From Apodemus sylvaticus (Eukaryota > Chordata > Mammalia > Rodentia > Muridae), in NCBI RefSeq assembly GCF_947179515.1, contig NC_067481.1, positions 20,988,016-21,052,015 of the forward strand: DNA of 64,000 bases, given 5' to 3'. Each line of letters begins with the position of its first letter. Positions within the stretch are counted from its first letter, which is position 1. The translations under genes were made by a program, and so were the position numbers. Below the pieces are notes generated by a model. The model saw nothing but the letters and a program-made list of their open reading frames with translations. It was not told where the DNA came from and searched no databases. This document shows, piece after piece, positions 31,470-42,925 of this stretch.

Positions 31470-31705
31470 ATCTTCCTTGTTTCTTTTTGAAACAGAGTGC
31501 CCTGTAGCCTAGGCTGACCTCAGACTCTGTGGAGCCACACATGACCTTGAACCTCCGTTCTTCCTGCTCCGGCTTCCAAAATGCTGGATTGGAACTACGT
31601 ACCACGGCACCAAGACTGTGTGTTTCTGGGCCTCCAGCTCAGGCCTTGCGCACACCAGGCAAGCCCACCACCAGCTGAGCTACGTTCCCCAGTGCTCTAA
31701 ACGCT
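31470..31705 (-). repeat. B4-type SINE
   Basis: Reverse B1-like ('AAACAGAGTGCCCTGTAGCC') plus ID-like end ('GCTGAGCTACGTTCCCCAG'). Confidence 0.7.
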
Positions 31706-31729
31706 CTATGTCATGGCTAGACAATTTTC

Positions 31730-32005
31730 GATCTACCTTTGGGTAGGGTTTCATTTGGATGAATGCATTATAATTTATAGGCCCAACCCCCTCTTGTCGG
31801 GTAGGGGAAGGCCTCTCCTGTTCCTCTTCCAATCATAAATAACACCCCAATAAATGTCTCTGTAGATACCAAAATTGTTCTGTCTTCCTTGTGAATTATT
31901 TCCTCGGGATTCATTCCCAGGAGGAAGATGACAAGGCCAAAGGTTGGGAATATTTTTATGACACTTGGTATTGTGACCAAATTGCTTTCCAAAGGGTTTG
32001 TGTCT
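31730..32005. mobile_element. Old L1M-type LINE fragment
   Basis: 'TTCCTCGGGATTCATTCCCA' through 'GACCAAATTGCTTTCCAAAG' matches the well-known ancient mammalian L1 3'-region phrase. No coding capacity. Confidence 0.6.
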
Positions 32006-32485
32006 GATAATTTACTGTCTTAAAACAAGGAAGAAACCAAGTGCATATAGTTTCCTTATACATACAATAAGGGCGTGGCCTTGGGGACAAGGGGATCAGG
32101 TGTCTCCCAAAGCTCCAAGTGGTAGCACAGTAGAAATCTAGCTTAAAAAGGACTGGAGGGTTTGGAAAAACATAGGAACTTTCCGGAAGCACGGACTGCT
32201 AGGAGTGTTAGACTCCATCTCTTAGCTTCTCTTTTGCTCCCATCAGGTGTTTGGACCCATCACTTCCTACTCCACGTCTTCCTTCTATACCTCAGAATCC
32301 TGGGCTGCCTACGAGCAGGTCTCTCTGGGCTGCAAATTTCACAGTTTGCGAGCAGAATGGGAAGAGTTTGCACCTTGGATTTCTTGCTGTCTTTGTCTTT
32401 TCTCTGATGCAGAGCTAACCTCTGAGTGACAGTTCTAGCTTCTGGTGGAACCACCTGTAATTTTGTCTGTTGGTTTGGGTGTTTT
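32006..32485. other. Intergenic, nothing recognised
   Basis: No repeat named, no exon supported. Confidence 0.3.
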
Positions 32486-32595
32486 TGTTTGTTTGAGGCA
32501 GTGTCTCTCTACATAGCTATGGCTGTCCTAGAAGTCACTCTGTAGACCAGGCTGGCCTCGAACTCACAGAGCTCCACGTGCTTTTGCCTGGGAAA
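32486..32595 (-). repeat. B1 SINE, 3' truncated
   Basis: 'GAGGCAGTGTCTCTCTACAT' to 'GGCTGGCCTCGAACTCACAG'. Confidence 0.9.
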
Positions 32596-32720
32596 AACTG
32601 TCTGTATTTTATGCAGATGGAGCTGAAGACTAGATGCTCTCCACACTCAGCCACCATCCAATTGGCTGATGTCCTTCCTTTCATAGTTGTTTTGTATTAA
32701 GGAGTTGACATCATGGACTA

Positions 32721-32766
<46 letters not shown>

Positions 32767-33202
32767 TCTGGCAACATTGTAGGAAGAAAGCACCCTTTTA
32801 GGGGACAAAGGGAAGGCAGAGTTGCTCTCTCCTCTGTGTTAGTTTCTACTAATGAACCACTTAAGAACATGACTCCTGACTTTATGACTTGATCATCACC
32901 ATCCCAAGGGCCCCAAAGCCCTTCATAGAGTCTGATTTATGTTCCCGTGTTCTGTCATGGCTGCACTGTGGAGAAGTGGAACTGAGGCAGCTTTTGCAGA
33001 AGGGGCTCTGAGAGCTAGATAGGGAAGCCAGGGTTTAGTTGGGAAAGACTTGAATCCAATAGCAGAAGGAAGACAGGATGGGGTGCTGAAGACAGCTGGG
33101 AGAAGTTGCATGTTGGGGCTCCTATCTCCAGCAGAGCAGCTGCTTTCTGGAGCTTTGGGGCTCCATGATGTTGGAGGATGTGACACAATCGCCTCTTCTA
33201 TA
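32596..33202. other. Intergenic with (GT)n
   Basis: (GT)20 at 32724-32764; otherwise unrecognised. Confidence 0.4.
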
Positions 33203-33655
33203 TTAGTCAGGGTTCTCTAGAGAACCATAACTGATATAATGAATATATATATATATTCCATGTATGCATGAATAGATGAATGCACATATATTAATACATG
33301 AAATATTCATATATTCTGTATTATACATTCTATATACATACACACATATATACACATATATATACACACAGATGTACATATACATATATGTGCATATATA
33401 TGCATATAATATATACACATATATGCATATACACATATACATCAGACCTAAATACATCATCCAAATCACAACTGCTTATACCTCCAGGTCCCCTAGATGA
33501 AGCTCATGGCCAAGAAGAGGGGAGGACTCCCTGCTGTTCTGCTGAAGCCTGAAGCCTCTCTACTGCATGGCTTCTTTATGGTGTCTTCCTTGGGGCTCTG
33601 CAGCCTACCTATAAATAAAGCCCACATGTGGAGGATCAGTCTAGATTGACAACAT
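33203..33655. mobile_element. Old interspersed repeat split by (TA)/(ATAC)n array
   Basis: 'TATTAGTCAGGGTTCTCTAG' opens it, then about 200 bases of TATA/ATACAC repeats (33240-33440), then sequence ending AATAAAGCCC (33613-33622). The repetitive open frames over this stretch are artefacts. Confidence 0.55.
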
Positions 33656-34019
33656 GTACACCCGGGTCCCTGCCGGATGAGGAGGGATAGAACTCCAGGG
33701 ACCCAGATGCTTGCCCTTAAATCTTTCCTGCGTTATTCCATAGACCTTCTCACCGTCCTGCCTGTTGGCAACTGGGTTTCCCCCCTCACCTCAGCCTCAT
33801 TAGTTCAAGCTTAAATCTAAAATGATATTTGGATACTTCCATTTTAATACGATCCCTTGTCATGGCCTCATCCGATGGACACTGTCATTCCCTCCGGGTG
33901 CCGGTAAACATCACAAAGTTTGGGTGTGTCCAACTTGCAGCCTGATGGCCACATGGAGCCAGGAGACAGCTATGAATACCATTCAGCACAAATTGTAAAC
34001 ATACCTAAAGCATGAATTT
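33656..34019. other. Intergenic, possible DNA transposon piece
   Basis: 'GATGGCCACATGGAGCCAGG' hints at an old hAT-type element interrupted by the next SINE. Not certain. Confidence 0.3.
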
Positions 34020-34330
34020 CGGGGCTGGGGAGATGGCTCGGTGCCTACCTGCTGTGAGCATGAAGAGCCAAGTTCTAACCTCTCGCACCCCCTGAAAACA
34101 CAACATGGTGGCTCTCACCTGTAACCCCAGCACTGGGAGGTAGAGACAGGTAGATCTCTGGAGCTCACTGGTCAACCAACCTTGCCAATGAGTCAGTTCC
34201 AGGTTCAAAAGGAAAGGCTGCCTGAATGGTGGCGAAGGTCTGAATGACCTCGAAAAATAGTTGATGTTGACTTCCGACCTCCACACACGTGATCGTGTGC
34301 ATACCCATAGGCATACGTACACACACAGAA
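34020..34330 (+). repeat. B4A-like SINE
   Basis: 'GGGGCTGGGGAGATGGCTCG', 'CACCTGTAACCCCAGCACTG', and a CA-rich 3' end with 'GACTTCCGACCTCCACACAC'. CATGAATT occurs before it (34012) and GCATGAATG after it (34396), consistent with insertion into one older sequence. Confidence 0.8.
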
Positions 34331-35034
34331 TTAATATGAGATCTGAGGGCTAATTTTTTTTTTTTGTTTGCAGCCCGATTGTGTGACTCTTAAGCATGAA
34401 TGCTGTAGATGAGAGCGTCATGTTGCAATGTCAAAAAGTTGGATGTATCTGATTCACATGTTGCCTTGGCCTGGGTCTCTCCAGCAGACCGCTTGTATCT
34501 TGTGCATCGTTTGAATACCATGTGCTTGGCCCAGAGCCTTACTTGTCAGCACATGCTCAGAAATACATGTCCACCAACTTCTGGGGCCCTCCAGCCCTCC
34601 CCGCTCCTGACCAGGCTCTTGATAGCAAGGCAAGGTGTCAATGGTAAGATCTTCAGCTAGCTGTCCACCAGGGCAGGGGTGTGTAGCGGAGCCAGTGACA
34701 TAACCATTCATCTCCTCCCCTCATGGGGGCGGGGGCTTCCCAGGCACCGTCCCTTAGCAACCACTGTCACCAGATTACTGCCTATCATGAGCAGGGTGGG
34801 AGGACATGTAGTTAATTGGTTGACCTGGATCACATGTCCAACTGTGGATGCTGATGGGAGGTTATGGCGTCTCTAGCTTTCACCCAGGGAGCTCTGTCCT
34901 CTGCCTCCAAAGTCTGATTCCACAAGGGAGCCTCCCCCAAGCCCAATGTGGGATGCTGAACAGATCTGGAATGATAAATGTCTACGAGTGACCCAGCATG
35001 CAGCCACTGAGTACCAGGTGGTACCCAAGGTGCT
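34331..35034. other. Intergenic, low repeat content
   Basis: T10 run at 34354-34364; otherwise unique-looking and without coding signal. Confidence 0.35.
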
Positions 35035-35102
35035 GGTATGAGGAGTTAAGTAACTTGCCCCAGGCCCCACAGCTAGTAAGTCATTAGATGCAGGACTTGA
35101 AC
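35035..35102. repeat. MIR core fragment
   Basis: 'GTTAAGTAACTTGCCCCAGG', 'CACAGCTAGTAAGTCATTAG' and 'GACTTGAACC' match MIR. Confidence 0.75.
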
Positions 35103-35107
35103 CAAAG

Positions 35108-35318
35108 AAGCGAGAGGCCTGGGTGATGGATGGTGCTACACACCTTTAATTCCAGTACTCGGAAGACAGAGGCAGGAAGAGCTCTGGGAATTTGAGCCCA
35201 GCCTGCTCTACAGAGTGAGTTCTAGGATAGTTAGCCAACCAGAGCTACACAGAAACCATGTCTCAAAAAACCAAAAGGAGGAGGAAGAAGAGGAGGAAGA
35301 AGAGGAGGAGGAAGTTCT
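35108..35318 (+). repeat. B1 SINE plus (GAGGAA)n
   Basis: 'GGATGGTGCTACACACCTTT' to 'ACCATGTCTCAAAAAACC', then an all-purine array 35276-35316. Confidence 0.9.
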
Positions 35319-36034
35319 CCCCTGGCCTTTATTGCCTGCTTGAGCCAGGATTCACTAAGGCTTCCTTCTCTGCTTCTTGATCCCTTCATTTAGAGACCTC
35401 CATTTAGTACTAAGCTGTCTTACAGCAAGCTATGATAGTCTCCATGGCCAGAGTCCTCCTCTCCCACAGGAAACTGATCCCCTGGGAGTGAGGGGAGGAG
35501 CTGAGTCCGTGTGGCACATGGAGGGAGCACCCAAACTAAAACAACCCCCCCCCCCACACACACCAGCAACTTGCAGAGGTGAAAGGTGGTCGTGATTCAT
35601 TTAGCAACCACCCTGCAACTGTTCCCTGGACCTGCACTGTGCCCTAGTGGTGCTAAGAAAAGCAGAGCCAGGCCAGGTCAGAACAGCAGGAACTGTGGCT
35701 CACAGGAAGGAGAAGCCTTGGCCCCTGACTCCCGGAGTGGGGCTCAGGAAGGCTTCTGAGATAAGGTGGAATTTGGATCCGGCTTCAAAGAATGTGGAAT
35801 GCTTTAGAGAGGGGGAGGGGGCCATGATTCTATCGGAGAAGGAACAGAAGCCCGTTCCCATGCTCAAAGCACATGACAGCTTCTGAGTTCTCCAAGGTCA
35901 CAAGCCCCTATTCCTACCCCGCGCATTGGGACAGTTAGACCTACCTTTGCTGTACCGCTTACTTTGTCGCTGGTCCCTGGAGTTGGGAGCTTGCAACCCT
36001 GATGCCGATGCCCGACCCTACCCTAGAAAAGCTG
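35319..36034. other. Intergenic, nothing recognised
   Basis: Poly(C) run at 35546-35555; rest unassigned. Confidence 0.35.
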
Positions 36035-36112
36035 AGGCTGAGACAGATGGACTTGAATCGCAGCTCTGCCTCTTAATGGCTGTGTGGATTTCAGGCAGTG
36101 TTTGCCACAACT
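36035..36112 (+). repeat. MIR fragment
   Basis: 'GACTTGAATCGCAGCTCTGC' and 'TTAATGGCTGTGTGGATTTC' follow the MIR order. Confidence 0.7.
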
Positions 36113-36224
36113 GACCCTTGGTCGCCTGGTCTAGACACAGGGTTAATAAAGAACATGCACCCAGGATAAAGCACCCAGTTCCCATCTCCCAGCATCCTAA
36201 CTTCCTGCCACTCACTAACTTTAA

Positions 36225-36430
36225 GAGGACTCATGTAGCTCAGGCTAGACCAAAATGTATTATGTAGATGAGGATGACTTTGAACTTCTGACTTTCTACT
36301 TGTACCTCCCAATGCTAGTATAACAGGAGTGTCACCACCCTTATGTTTCGGATCATGCGTCATGGTTCCAGAGCTTCTTGCATGGTGGGCAAGCTCTGTG
36401 CCAGCTGAGTTACACCCTCAACCCCTGTGT
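36225..36430 (-). repeat. B4-type SINE
   Basis: 'CATGTAGCTCAGGCTAGACC', 'CCTCCCAATGCTAGTATAAC', 'GCTGAGTTACACCCTCAACC'. Confidence 0.7.
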
Positions 36431-36834
36431 CATTTTGGAAAAATAGGAAATTCTAGTGTCTGCCCTTTGGGTAGACTTTCCTCCTTCCATCTCATGGAAG
36501 TGATGAGGCAGGCCTGTGACCACATCAGGTCCTGAGGCCAAGGACTCCAGGCTGGGAATATCATCACCGGGAGCTTGTTTGTTCTAAGGGCTGCCTGGAG
36601 ACCAGGATGAGCAGAGCCAGCCAGGCCTGTGGATGCTCACTAAGACTCTCCTCCTCCCAGCACAAGCAGGTTGGCTAGAGTAGGGATCTGCAGCTGCCGT
36701 TGTTCCAACACTCTCTCCATACAGAACTCTGCCTGATGCACACGCTTATCAGCACCATGCAGACGGCTGCGTCTCAGGGTGCTGTAGCGCCTCACGGGTG
36801 CCACAGCATCTCCCTTCACTGTTCTCATTCTGAA
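36431..36834. other. Intergenic, nothing recognised
   Basis: Unique-looking; no coding support. Confidence 0.3.
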
Positions 36835-37030
36835 TCTTCACGAAGAATAACACTTATGTGAGGCAGGTGGTGTCGCCATCTAACAGATGAGACAGAGGCT
36901 AGGAGAAGTTAAATGAGCCAGGCCTGGTGTCACAGATTATAATCCCAAGGCCTGAGGATGCCAAGGCACAGTACTGACAAACACAGTCTCCCTGGGCAGC
37001 TCAGTGAGACCTTGTCTCAAAACAGAAAGT
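36835..37030 (+). repeat. MIR piece followed by B1-like SINE
   Basis: 'CATCTAACAGATGAGACAGA' is MIR-like. 'GCCAGGCCTGGTGTCACAGA' to 'GACCTTGTCTCAAAACAG' is B1-like. Confidence 0.65.
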
Positions 37031-37049
37031 GAGGCAAGTGCCAATAGAT

Positions 37050-37659
<610 letters not shown>

Positions 37660-38430
37660 TAGCTATAGAGATATGTGGGTCTGAATTTCACTTCACCACC
37701 GTGGGTCTCACAGAGGCACTAAGCTATGCTCCCTTCTTGTTGCTGGGTGCCAGGCTCATGGGACACCGACAGATCACTCAGGGGAAGCCAAATGCCCCTA
37801 AGATAGGATTCCCCAGCCCATGTTTCTCTGAGTGAGAAGTGGCAGGGCTGGGACTGAGGCTGTGGTTCTCAGACTCCTGTGCACCCATGCATTGCTGGGA
37901 ACCACAAGGAGTTGGGCTCCCTTCGGACCTGAGATGAGCCTGGTGTGGAGGGGGTGGGGGTGGACTGTGCCTTAGCTCAGGATGAGTGCTAGGAGTGCAG
38001 AGGGCCCTTCTGCAGAAGGCTTAGTGTAGCTCAGCATGACCAAGGCTCGTCCACAACAGTCCTCGATGAAGGAGACAGTTCTTGCTCCTCCAAAGTATTC
38101 ATGGCGGGAAAGGATGCACACGACTTACTCGGGGTGAGCCAGAGATTAAATACCTTTTGTTGGAAAGGATGCCAGGGAAGGGAGGCTTATTAGCTAAACC
38201 CCTGGAGCCTATCTAGATACTTCATTGGCATGGAGAACTCTGGGTTTCTGTGCTACACAGCCAGTTGTTGTGGTCCTCTTAGTGGTGCATCATGGTCATG
38301 TGTTCCAGGACAGGAACATGGTCGGGAGTAGATTTAACAGCTTTTCATTCTCAATTACGAGAATTGACAGGGTTCCTTAATCTGCTCGACCCTACCAGTT
38401 TTAATGTCTGGTGGCAGGGTTCACTGCCCC
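37660..38430. other. Intergenic, nothing recognised with confidence
   Basis: 38050-38400 has LTR-like style ('TTATTAGCTAAACCCCTGG') but no family match. Confidence 0.3.
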
Positions 38431-38431
38431 A

Positions 38432-38434
38432 CAG

Positions 38435-38473
<39 letters not shown>

Positions 38474-38700
38474 CAGAGAGATAAATGATAGATAATATAC
38501 AGACAGATACATAGACAAATAGATATATAGATAGATGATAGATTAGATAGATAGATGATCGGTAGATATCCAGATACATAGATGATAGAAATAGAAATAG
38601 ATAAATAGATACAGAGACAGAAAGAAGATAAAGAGATAGATATAGAAATGGATGGATGGATAGAGATGGATGGATGATAGATAAATGAATAAATAGACAT
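38432..38700. repeat. (GATA)n perfect then degenerate array
   Basis: Perfect GATA units at 38436-38475, then about 220 bases of decayed GATA/GATG/CAGATA. Confidence 0.95.
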
Positions 38701-39079
38701 AGGTACCCCTCCCCAGGCCACTCACTAAGCGGCAGAGCAGAGAGTCAGGCACAGATGTGTTCAGTGGCAGTGTCCCCAAGCCTCACATGTCACTCATCAC
38801 CCCAGGGCTGCTTCCCCTTGTTGAGGCTCCTGGTCAGCTGTCACCCATCAGCTGGACTCTCGGTCTTTTTCTGAATACCTCTTGAAGCTTAGGGTCAGGG
38901 CCAGCCAGGCCAAGCAGGCTCTAGGAACTGCGTGCTCTATGATGCCCACCCCCAACACGAGTGCCCTGTAGGTCAGTTTGTCCCTTGTCCTGATGTCCCA
39001 GATAAAAAAACCTCAACCCAACTGGTCATTACCACCTGGCACAGGGACCTTGTGGTTTCCGGGTGGCTTGTATTGACTC
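38701..39079. other. Intergenic, unique-looking
   Basis: No repeat named. Confidence 0.3.
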
Positions 39080-39310
39080 GTGAAGTCTTCATAGGACATG
39101 AGACTGGGCTAAATTTAAGCCCTGTCATAGACAATTTAACGGTTTTCAACTGGGGGGGGGGTAATTGAATGCTAAACCATAATTACCAATACTACTGATC
39201 CCTTAATTCCCCAAACAATGTGTGGAGGTGTACAGAACCCAAACGAGTCCAGTTTGAATTCTATCTCATAATAAAATGTAGCCCCGAGGCAGATTGCTTC
39301 CCAGGCTTAC
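39080..39310. promoter_or_regulatory. AT-rich homeodomain-site cluster, candidate conserved element
   Basis: Repeat-free. GGTAATT (39160-39166) and AATTACC (39181-39187) form an inverted pair of TAATT homeodomain cores 14 bases apart. Nearby are AATTTAAC, CTTAATTCC and AACAATG (SOX-like). Inference from motif density only. Confidence 0.35.
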
Positions 39311-39679
39311 AATATTTTAAGGTAGGAAAGGTTGGTTTTGTTTTTTAATTTGGCTTTTATTTTCAAGTGTTTGCTTGAAATTTGAGGTCACATTCCCCTG
39401 AGAGGAAAAAGATCTGGGTCTCTGACCTGGGGGATTCTGTGAAATCCTAAGTATCTCCCCCTTGGCTACAGCAAGAGGCAGAAGACAGGCCATCTGTGCC
39501 TGGACATGGGGCGGGGTGCAGGGGGAGGTCTGAAAATGTCAGTGCCCCTGAAAATCACTGTCCACCTACCACAGAGCACTTTGGGGCCTATAGTGCCTGA
39601 AATTTAAAGTGAGAATGTAGGATCTGGGGCAACTAGTGGCTTTCTGTGACTCTATTTGTTAGTCTGTAAAATGGTTATA
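39311..39679. other. Intergenic, unique-looking
   Basis: Nothing recognised, apart from a MIR-like tail 'GTCTGTAAAATGGTTATATC' near 39662. Confidence 0.3.
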
Positions 39680-39865
39680 TCTTCGGACAGAGTCGCACAT
39701 AGCACAAACTGGCTTCAAACTCTCTGGGTAGTCAAGGATGGTCTTGAACTGATTCTCCTGCCTCTGCATCCCAACAGCTGGGATTACAGGTCTACTCAGG
39801 GCTGGGGATGGAACCCAGGTCTTCGTGTATGGTAGGCAAGTGCTCTAGCAATGAGGCTCCCATCC
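39680..39865 (-). repeat. B4-type SINE
   Basis: 'CTGCCTCTGCATCCCAACAG' plus 'GGGCTGGGGATGGAACCCAG' and 'CAAGTGCTCTAGCAATGAGG'. Confidence 0.8.
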
Positions 39866-40419
39866 TTGGTGCTTGGTTTTGGGGGGCTGGTTTTAGTTGG
39901 GGGTGTGGTTACTGTTATCACAGCTTCATCCATCTGTCCACGGAGCCAGTCTACACAGAGCACATGTCGAGCATCCTTTGGCCAAAGTACCAGGGATCCA
40001 GAAGCATTTTTGAATTTACAGCTTTTCTGATTTTCAGGGGTTTTTGTTTTGTTTTGTTTTTTGTTTTTTGTTTGTTTTGTTTTTTTTGCGTAACATTTTA
40101 CTAACCACCTTCTCTAATCTAAAAGTCCAAACTCCAAAATGCTTTGAAACCAGAAGCTTTTTGAATGGCATGTCGTGCCCTCCAAAATTTTTTGTTTGCT
40201 TATTTGGTTTCATTTGGGTTGGTGTTTATTTGCTTTGTTTTGAGACAAGGTCTCTGTAGTCCAGGCTGACCTGAAACTCAGTCTGTAGCTGAGGATAGGA
40301 CTGTCACATCCCATTTAAAAAATTTCTTTTGATTTCAGAGCACTGTGAATTTCCGATTATTTGGCTGAGGGACGCTGCCCTTGGACTGCTTGTGGCAGGC
40401 ACAGTTTTAAGTGCTGAGG
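39866..40419. other. Intergenic with T/G-rich array and B1 piece
   Basis: (TTTTG)n at 40040-40088 and a truncated reverse B1-like piece at 40235-40312 ('TTTGAGACAAGGTCTCTGTA'). Confidence 0.5.
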
Positions 40420-40434
40420 ACAGCAGAGGGCGCT
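40420..40434 (+). promoter_or_regulatory. CTCF-like motif, forward
   Basis: ACAGCAGAGGGCGCT matches CCASYAGRKGGCRSY at 14 of 15 positions. It is outside any recognised SINE. Occupancy cannot be judged from sequence. Confidence 0.55.
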
Positions 40435-41869
40435 TCCGTAGGGAGCTAAGAAATGACTGACTCCCAGGAGGTCACCAGGTGCACCAGGGTGAGCTCTCAG
40501 GGGAGGCGGCACCCTGCAAGACGGTATACAGAAAGACTCTGAGGCCAGAGGCTTCACCCTGGGGCACACACAGCAGTCTGCGACAAAGACATCGGGAAGC
40601 CAGTCAGAGAAAGCTTGAGAATCTGCCTACAGGACTCCTGTTCTGTCACTTTAGACTGTAGGAGTTCTTGTAATCACTCAGATGTGGTGGCATCGTAGGG
40701 AGAAAGGTCTACCCAAGAGGCCTAGCTTCAGTTCCCGCCCCAGATCTCCCTCCCGGGTTGCCTGGGTCAACTGGGAATGGGAAGATTGAGGTCACGGGGT
40801 CATTATCACAGCCTGTGTCAGATCAGGCATTTCAAGGCCAGAACACATGCTGGGCATGTGGCAAGTGCTGAGCCAGCTTGCCCTCCAGGACAGAGGCCCT
40901 GAGAAGAGTGACTTGCCCAGAGGCCACACAGCGGAATCCACAGCTTTTGATCTCTACCCTTGAGGCCTAAGACCCGGTTCTTCAGCAGCTAAGTGGTGGT
41001 CTTTGCCTGACAGCTGCTGACAGGCAGCAGGTAGAGAAGTCTAGAGCCTCGGGGGTGGGAATGGGGATGGGGCGGGGCATGGGGGGGGGATGAAAATCAA
41101 GCTAAGAGGCGTCTCAACTTGCCAGGTACCTTGTCAGCTCTCCAGTCCCAGATTCAGGCATCTGTGGCTAGGCACGCTGGTGGCTCCCCCTACATGCTGT
41201 AGAGTGGCTTCGAGGTCAGGGGAGGTGAGAGGGATGGGGCGCTGCTCCAGGGATACCCCTTTGTGTTGGAATGAGCTCTGACATTCACAGACAGGCCCTC
41301 CCTCCCATTTTGACAAATCCCACTTCCCAGCTGGTATCTGAGGGGTCTCCGAGATTAAAAACCTGGTCACCCACTGCTTACAGGGCAAACGGTCACCATT
41401 ACAAGGGGCTCTAGGGGCCTGGGAACCCAGCAAGGGGCGAACAGGTGCCTGCTGACACCTTTTACCCAGGGTGGGCTCATTCCGTTCCCACTTAGAAATG
41501 GCAGTGTAGGGGGTGGGGGACTTGCTGAGCTCCCTGCAAGTCTGTAGTAATTAACACTCTTGGCTGGCAGCTGCCCAGGCCACCCCAGTGATGGGAACCT
41601 GGTCTCAGGGGAGCAGGGCTTAGCAGGCAGCTCAGGACCAAGTCTAGGGTACAGTGTGGGGGAGGGGCACGGGGTGGAGGACATAAAAGATGGGGAAGTT
41701 GGGGGATACTACTGAAAGTCTGAGCAGGCTTGCAGGAACCAGAGGACCCTGCTGCGCCCTCAGCGGTCGGGTGTCACTGTAGATACACTCATTCCCTTAC
41801 CTCTGACTCCTATTAGGGCAGACGCTGCTGCCAAATGGGTCGAGTGTGGCTCCCAGCATCGCAGGCCAC
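40435..41869. other. Intergenic, mostly unique, one MIR
   Basis: A MIR-like segment at 40890-40978 ('GACTTGCCCAGAGGCCACAC'). 41090-41800 is unique-looking, with G-runs at 41083-41090 and TAGTAATTAACACTC near 41543. No exon supported. Confidence 0.4.
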
Positions 41870-41870
41870 T

Positions 41871-41884
41871 TTTTTTTTTTTTTG
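41871..41884. repeat. Poly(T) run
   Basis: 13 T in a row, just left of an inverted repeat. Confidence 0.9.
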
Positions 41885-41894
41885 ATCAGATAGA

Positions 41895-41927
41895 GTTTAA
41901 ATATCACACTACTGGTGGTATTTAAAC
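41895..41927. repeat. 13-base inverted repeat
   Basis: GTTTAAATATCAC (41895-41907) pairs with GTGGTATTTAAAC (41915-41927), with one mismatch and a 7-base loop. Confidence 0.9.
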
Positions 41928-42475
41928 CAAGAGGTTTCAAATAGAAGTACACAGTAGATTCCCCTTTAAAGGACTCTGTCTCATAGCAAACTGACTAGGG
42001 GTGTTCTCTTCAGCCCTTCTAAAAAGCCACCTTTGCTTCCCCATCTGCAACCTTACAACAGGTTTAGCCAGAGGGCTAGCCTCAGGGATGGAAGGCCTCT
42101 GGTCTCTGGGGAGCCTCGGGCTCTCTAGTGTCACAAGACAACAGCCCTGAGCAGTGACCCTTTGACTGCTTCCTCTCTCACCTTTGCCCTTGCCGCCTCC
42201 GCAGCCCTGTATCTGGCCCTCCTCCCTCCTCTCTGCTAAGGCTGTGGTGAGCTTGGAAGGTGTTGGTGTCGCCACAGACCACAGTCAACACAAATTGCCT
42301 TGTGGTGAGAAACAAGCACATTTATAATTGATGAAACCAGGGGGCGAGAACTCATCCCAAGATGTTTAGTAAACAAAGCCCTGGTCCTTGGGTAGGGGGA
42401 TGGGATGCAGAGAACCCTGCATGGTGACGCAGGGCTCTGTTTTCTGGCGGGGTCTCTAAGGGTCTCACCCACCAG
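41928..42475. other. Intergenic, unique-looking
   Basis: No repeat named. AACCAGGGGGCGA at 42335-42347 is a weaker CTCF-like core. Confidence 0.35.
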
Positions 42476-42479
42476 CTGT

Positions 42480-42705
42480 TTTGTTTTGTTTTGTTTTGTT
42501 TTTAGTTGTGTATGTATGGTGTGTGTGTGTGTGTGTGTGTGATGTGTGTGAATGATATATGTGTAGTGTGTGGGTGGTATATGTGTGTATATGGTGTGTG
42601 TGGTGTGTGCATATGTTGTATATGTGTATGGTCTATGTGTATATGGTGTGTGTATGGTATGTACATGTATGTGTATGTGTATGGAGTGTGTGTGTGTGTG
42701 TGTGT
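42480..42705. repeat. (TTTTG)n then degenerate (TG)n
   Basis: Four TTTTG units are followed by about 190 bases of TG/TATG repeats. The long low-complexity open frames here are artefacts. Confidence 0.95.
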
Positions 42706-42925
42706 AATTGCCCTCTCCTCCCCCCTGCTTGGGACAGGATCTGTTTATTGTCCGTGCTGCATGGCTAGCTGACCAGCTGCCTTCCAGGGAGTCTTTTGTC
42801 TCCGCTTCCCCTCTTCCCATGAAAGCACTGAGATTGTAGACGCACGGAACTGAGTCTGGCTTGGTGAGCTTGGAGGATTCCGACTCTGGCTCTTATGTTT
42901 TGTCCACTGAGCCAGCTCTGCAGCT
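42706..42925 (-). repeat. B4-type SINE, old
   Basis: 'GCACTGAGATTGTAGACGCA' and 'TTTTGTCCACTGAGCCAGCT' are reverse B4 words. Confidence 0.5.

Noticed and set aside
42236..42820. 194-codon - strand frame rich in His/Thr/Ile
   Set aside because: It is a translation of a degenerate TG array.
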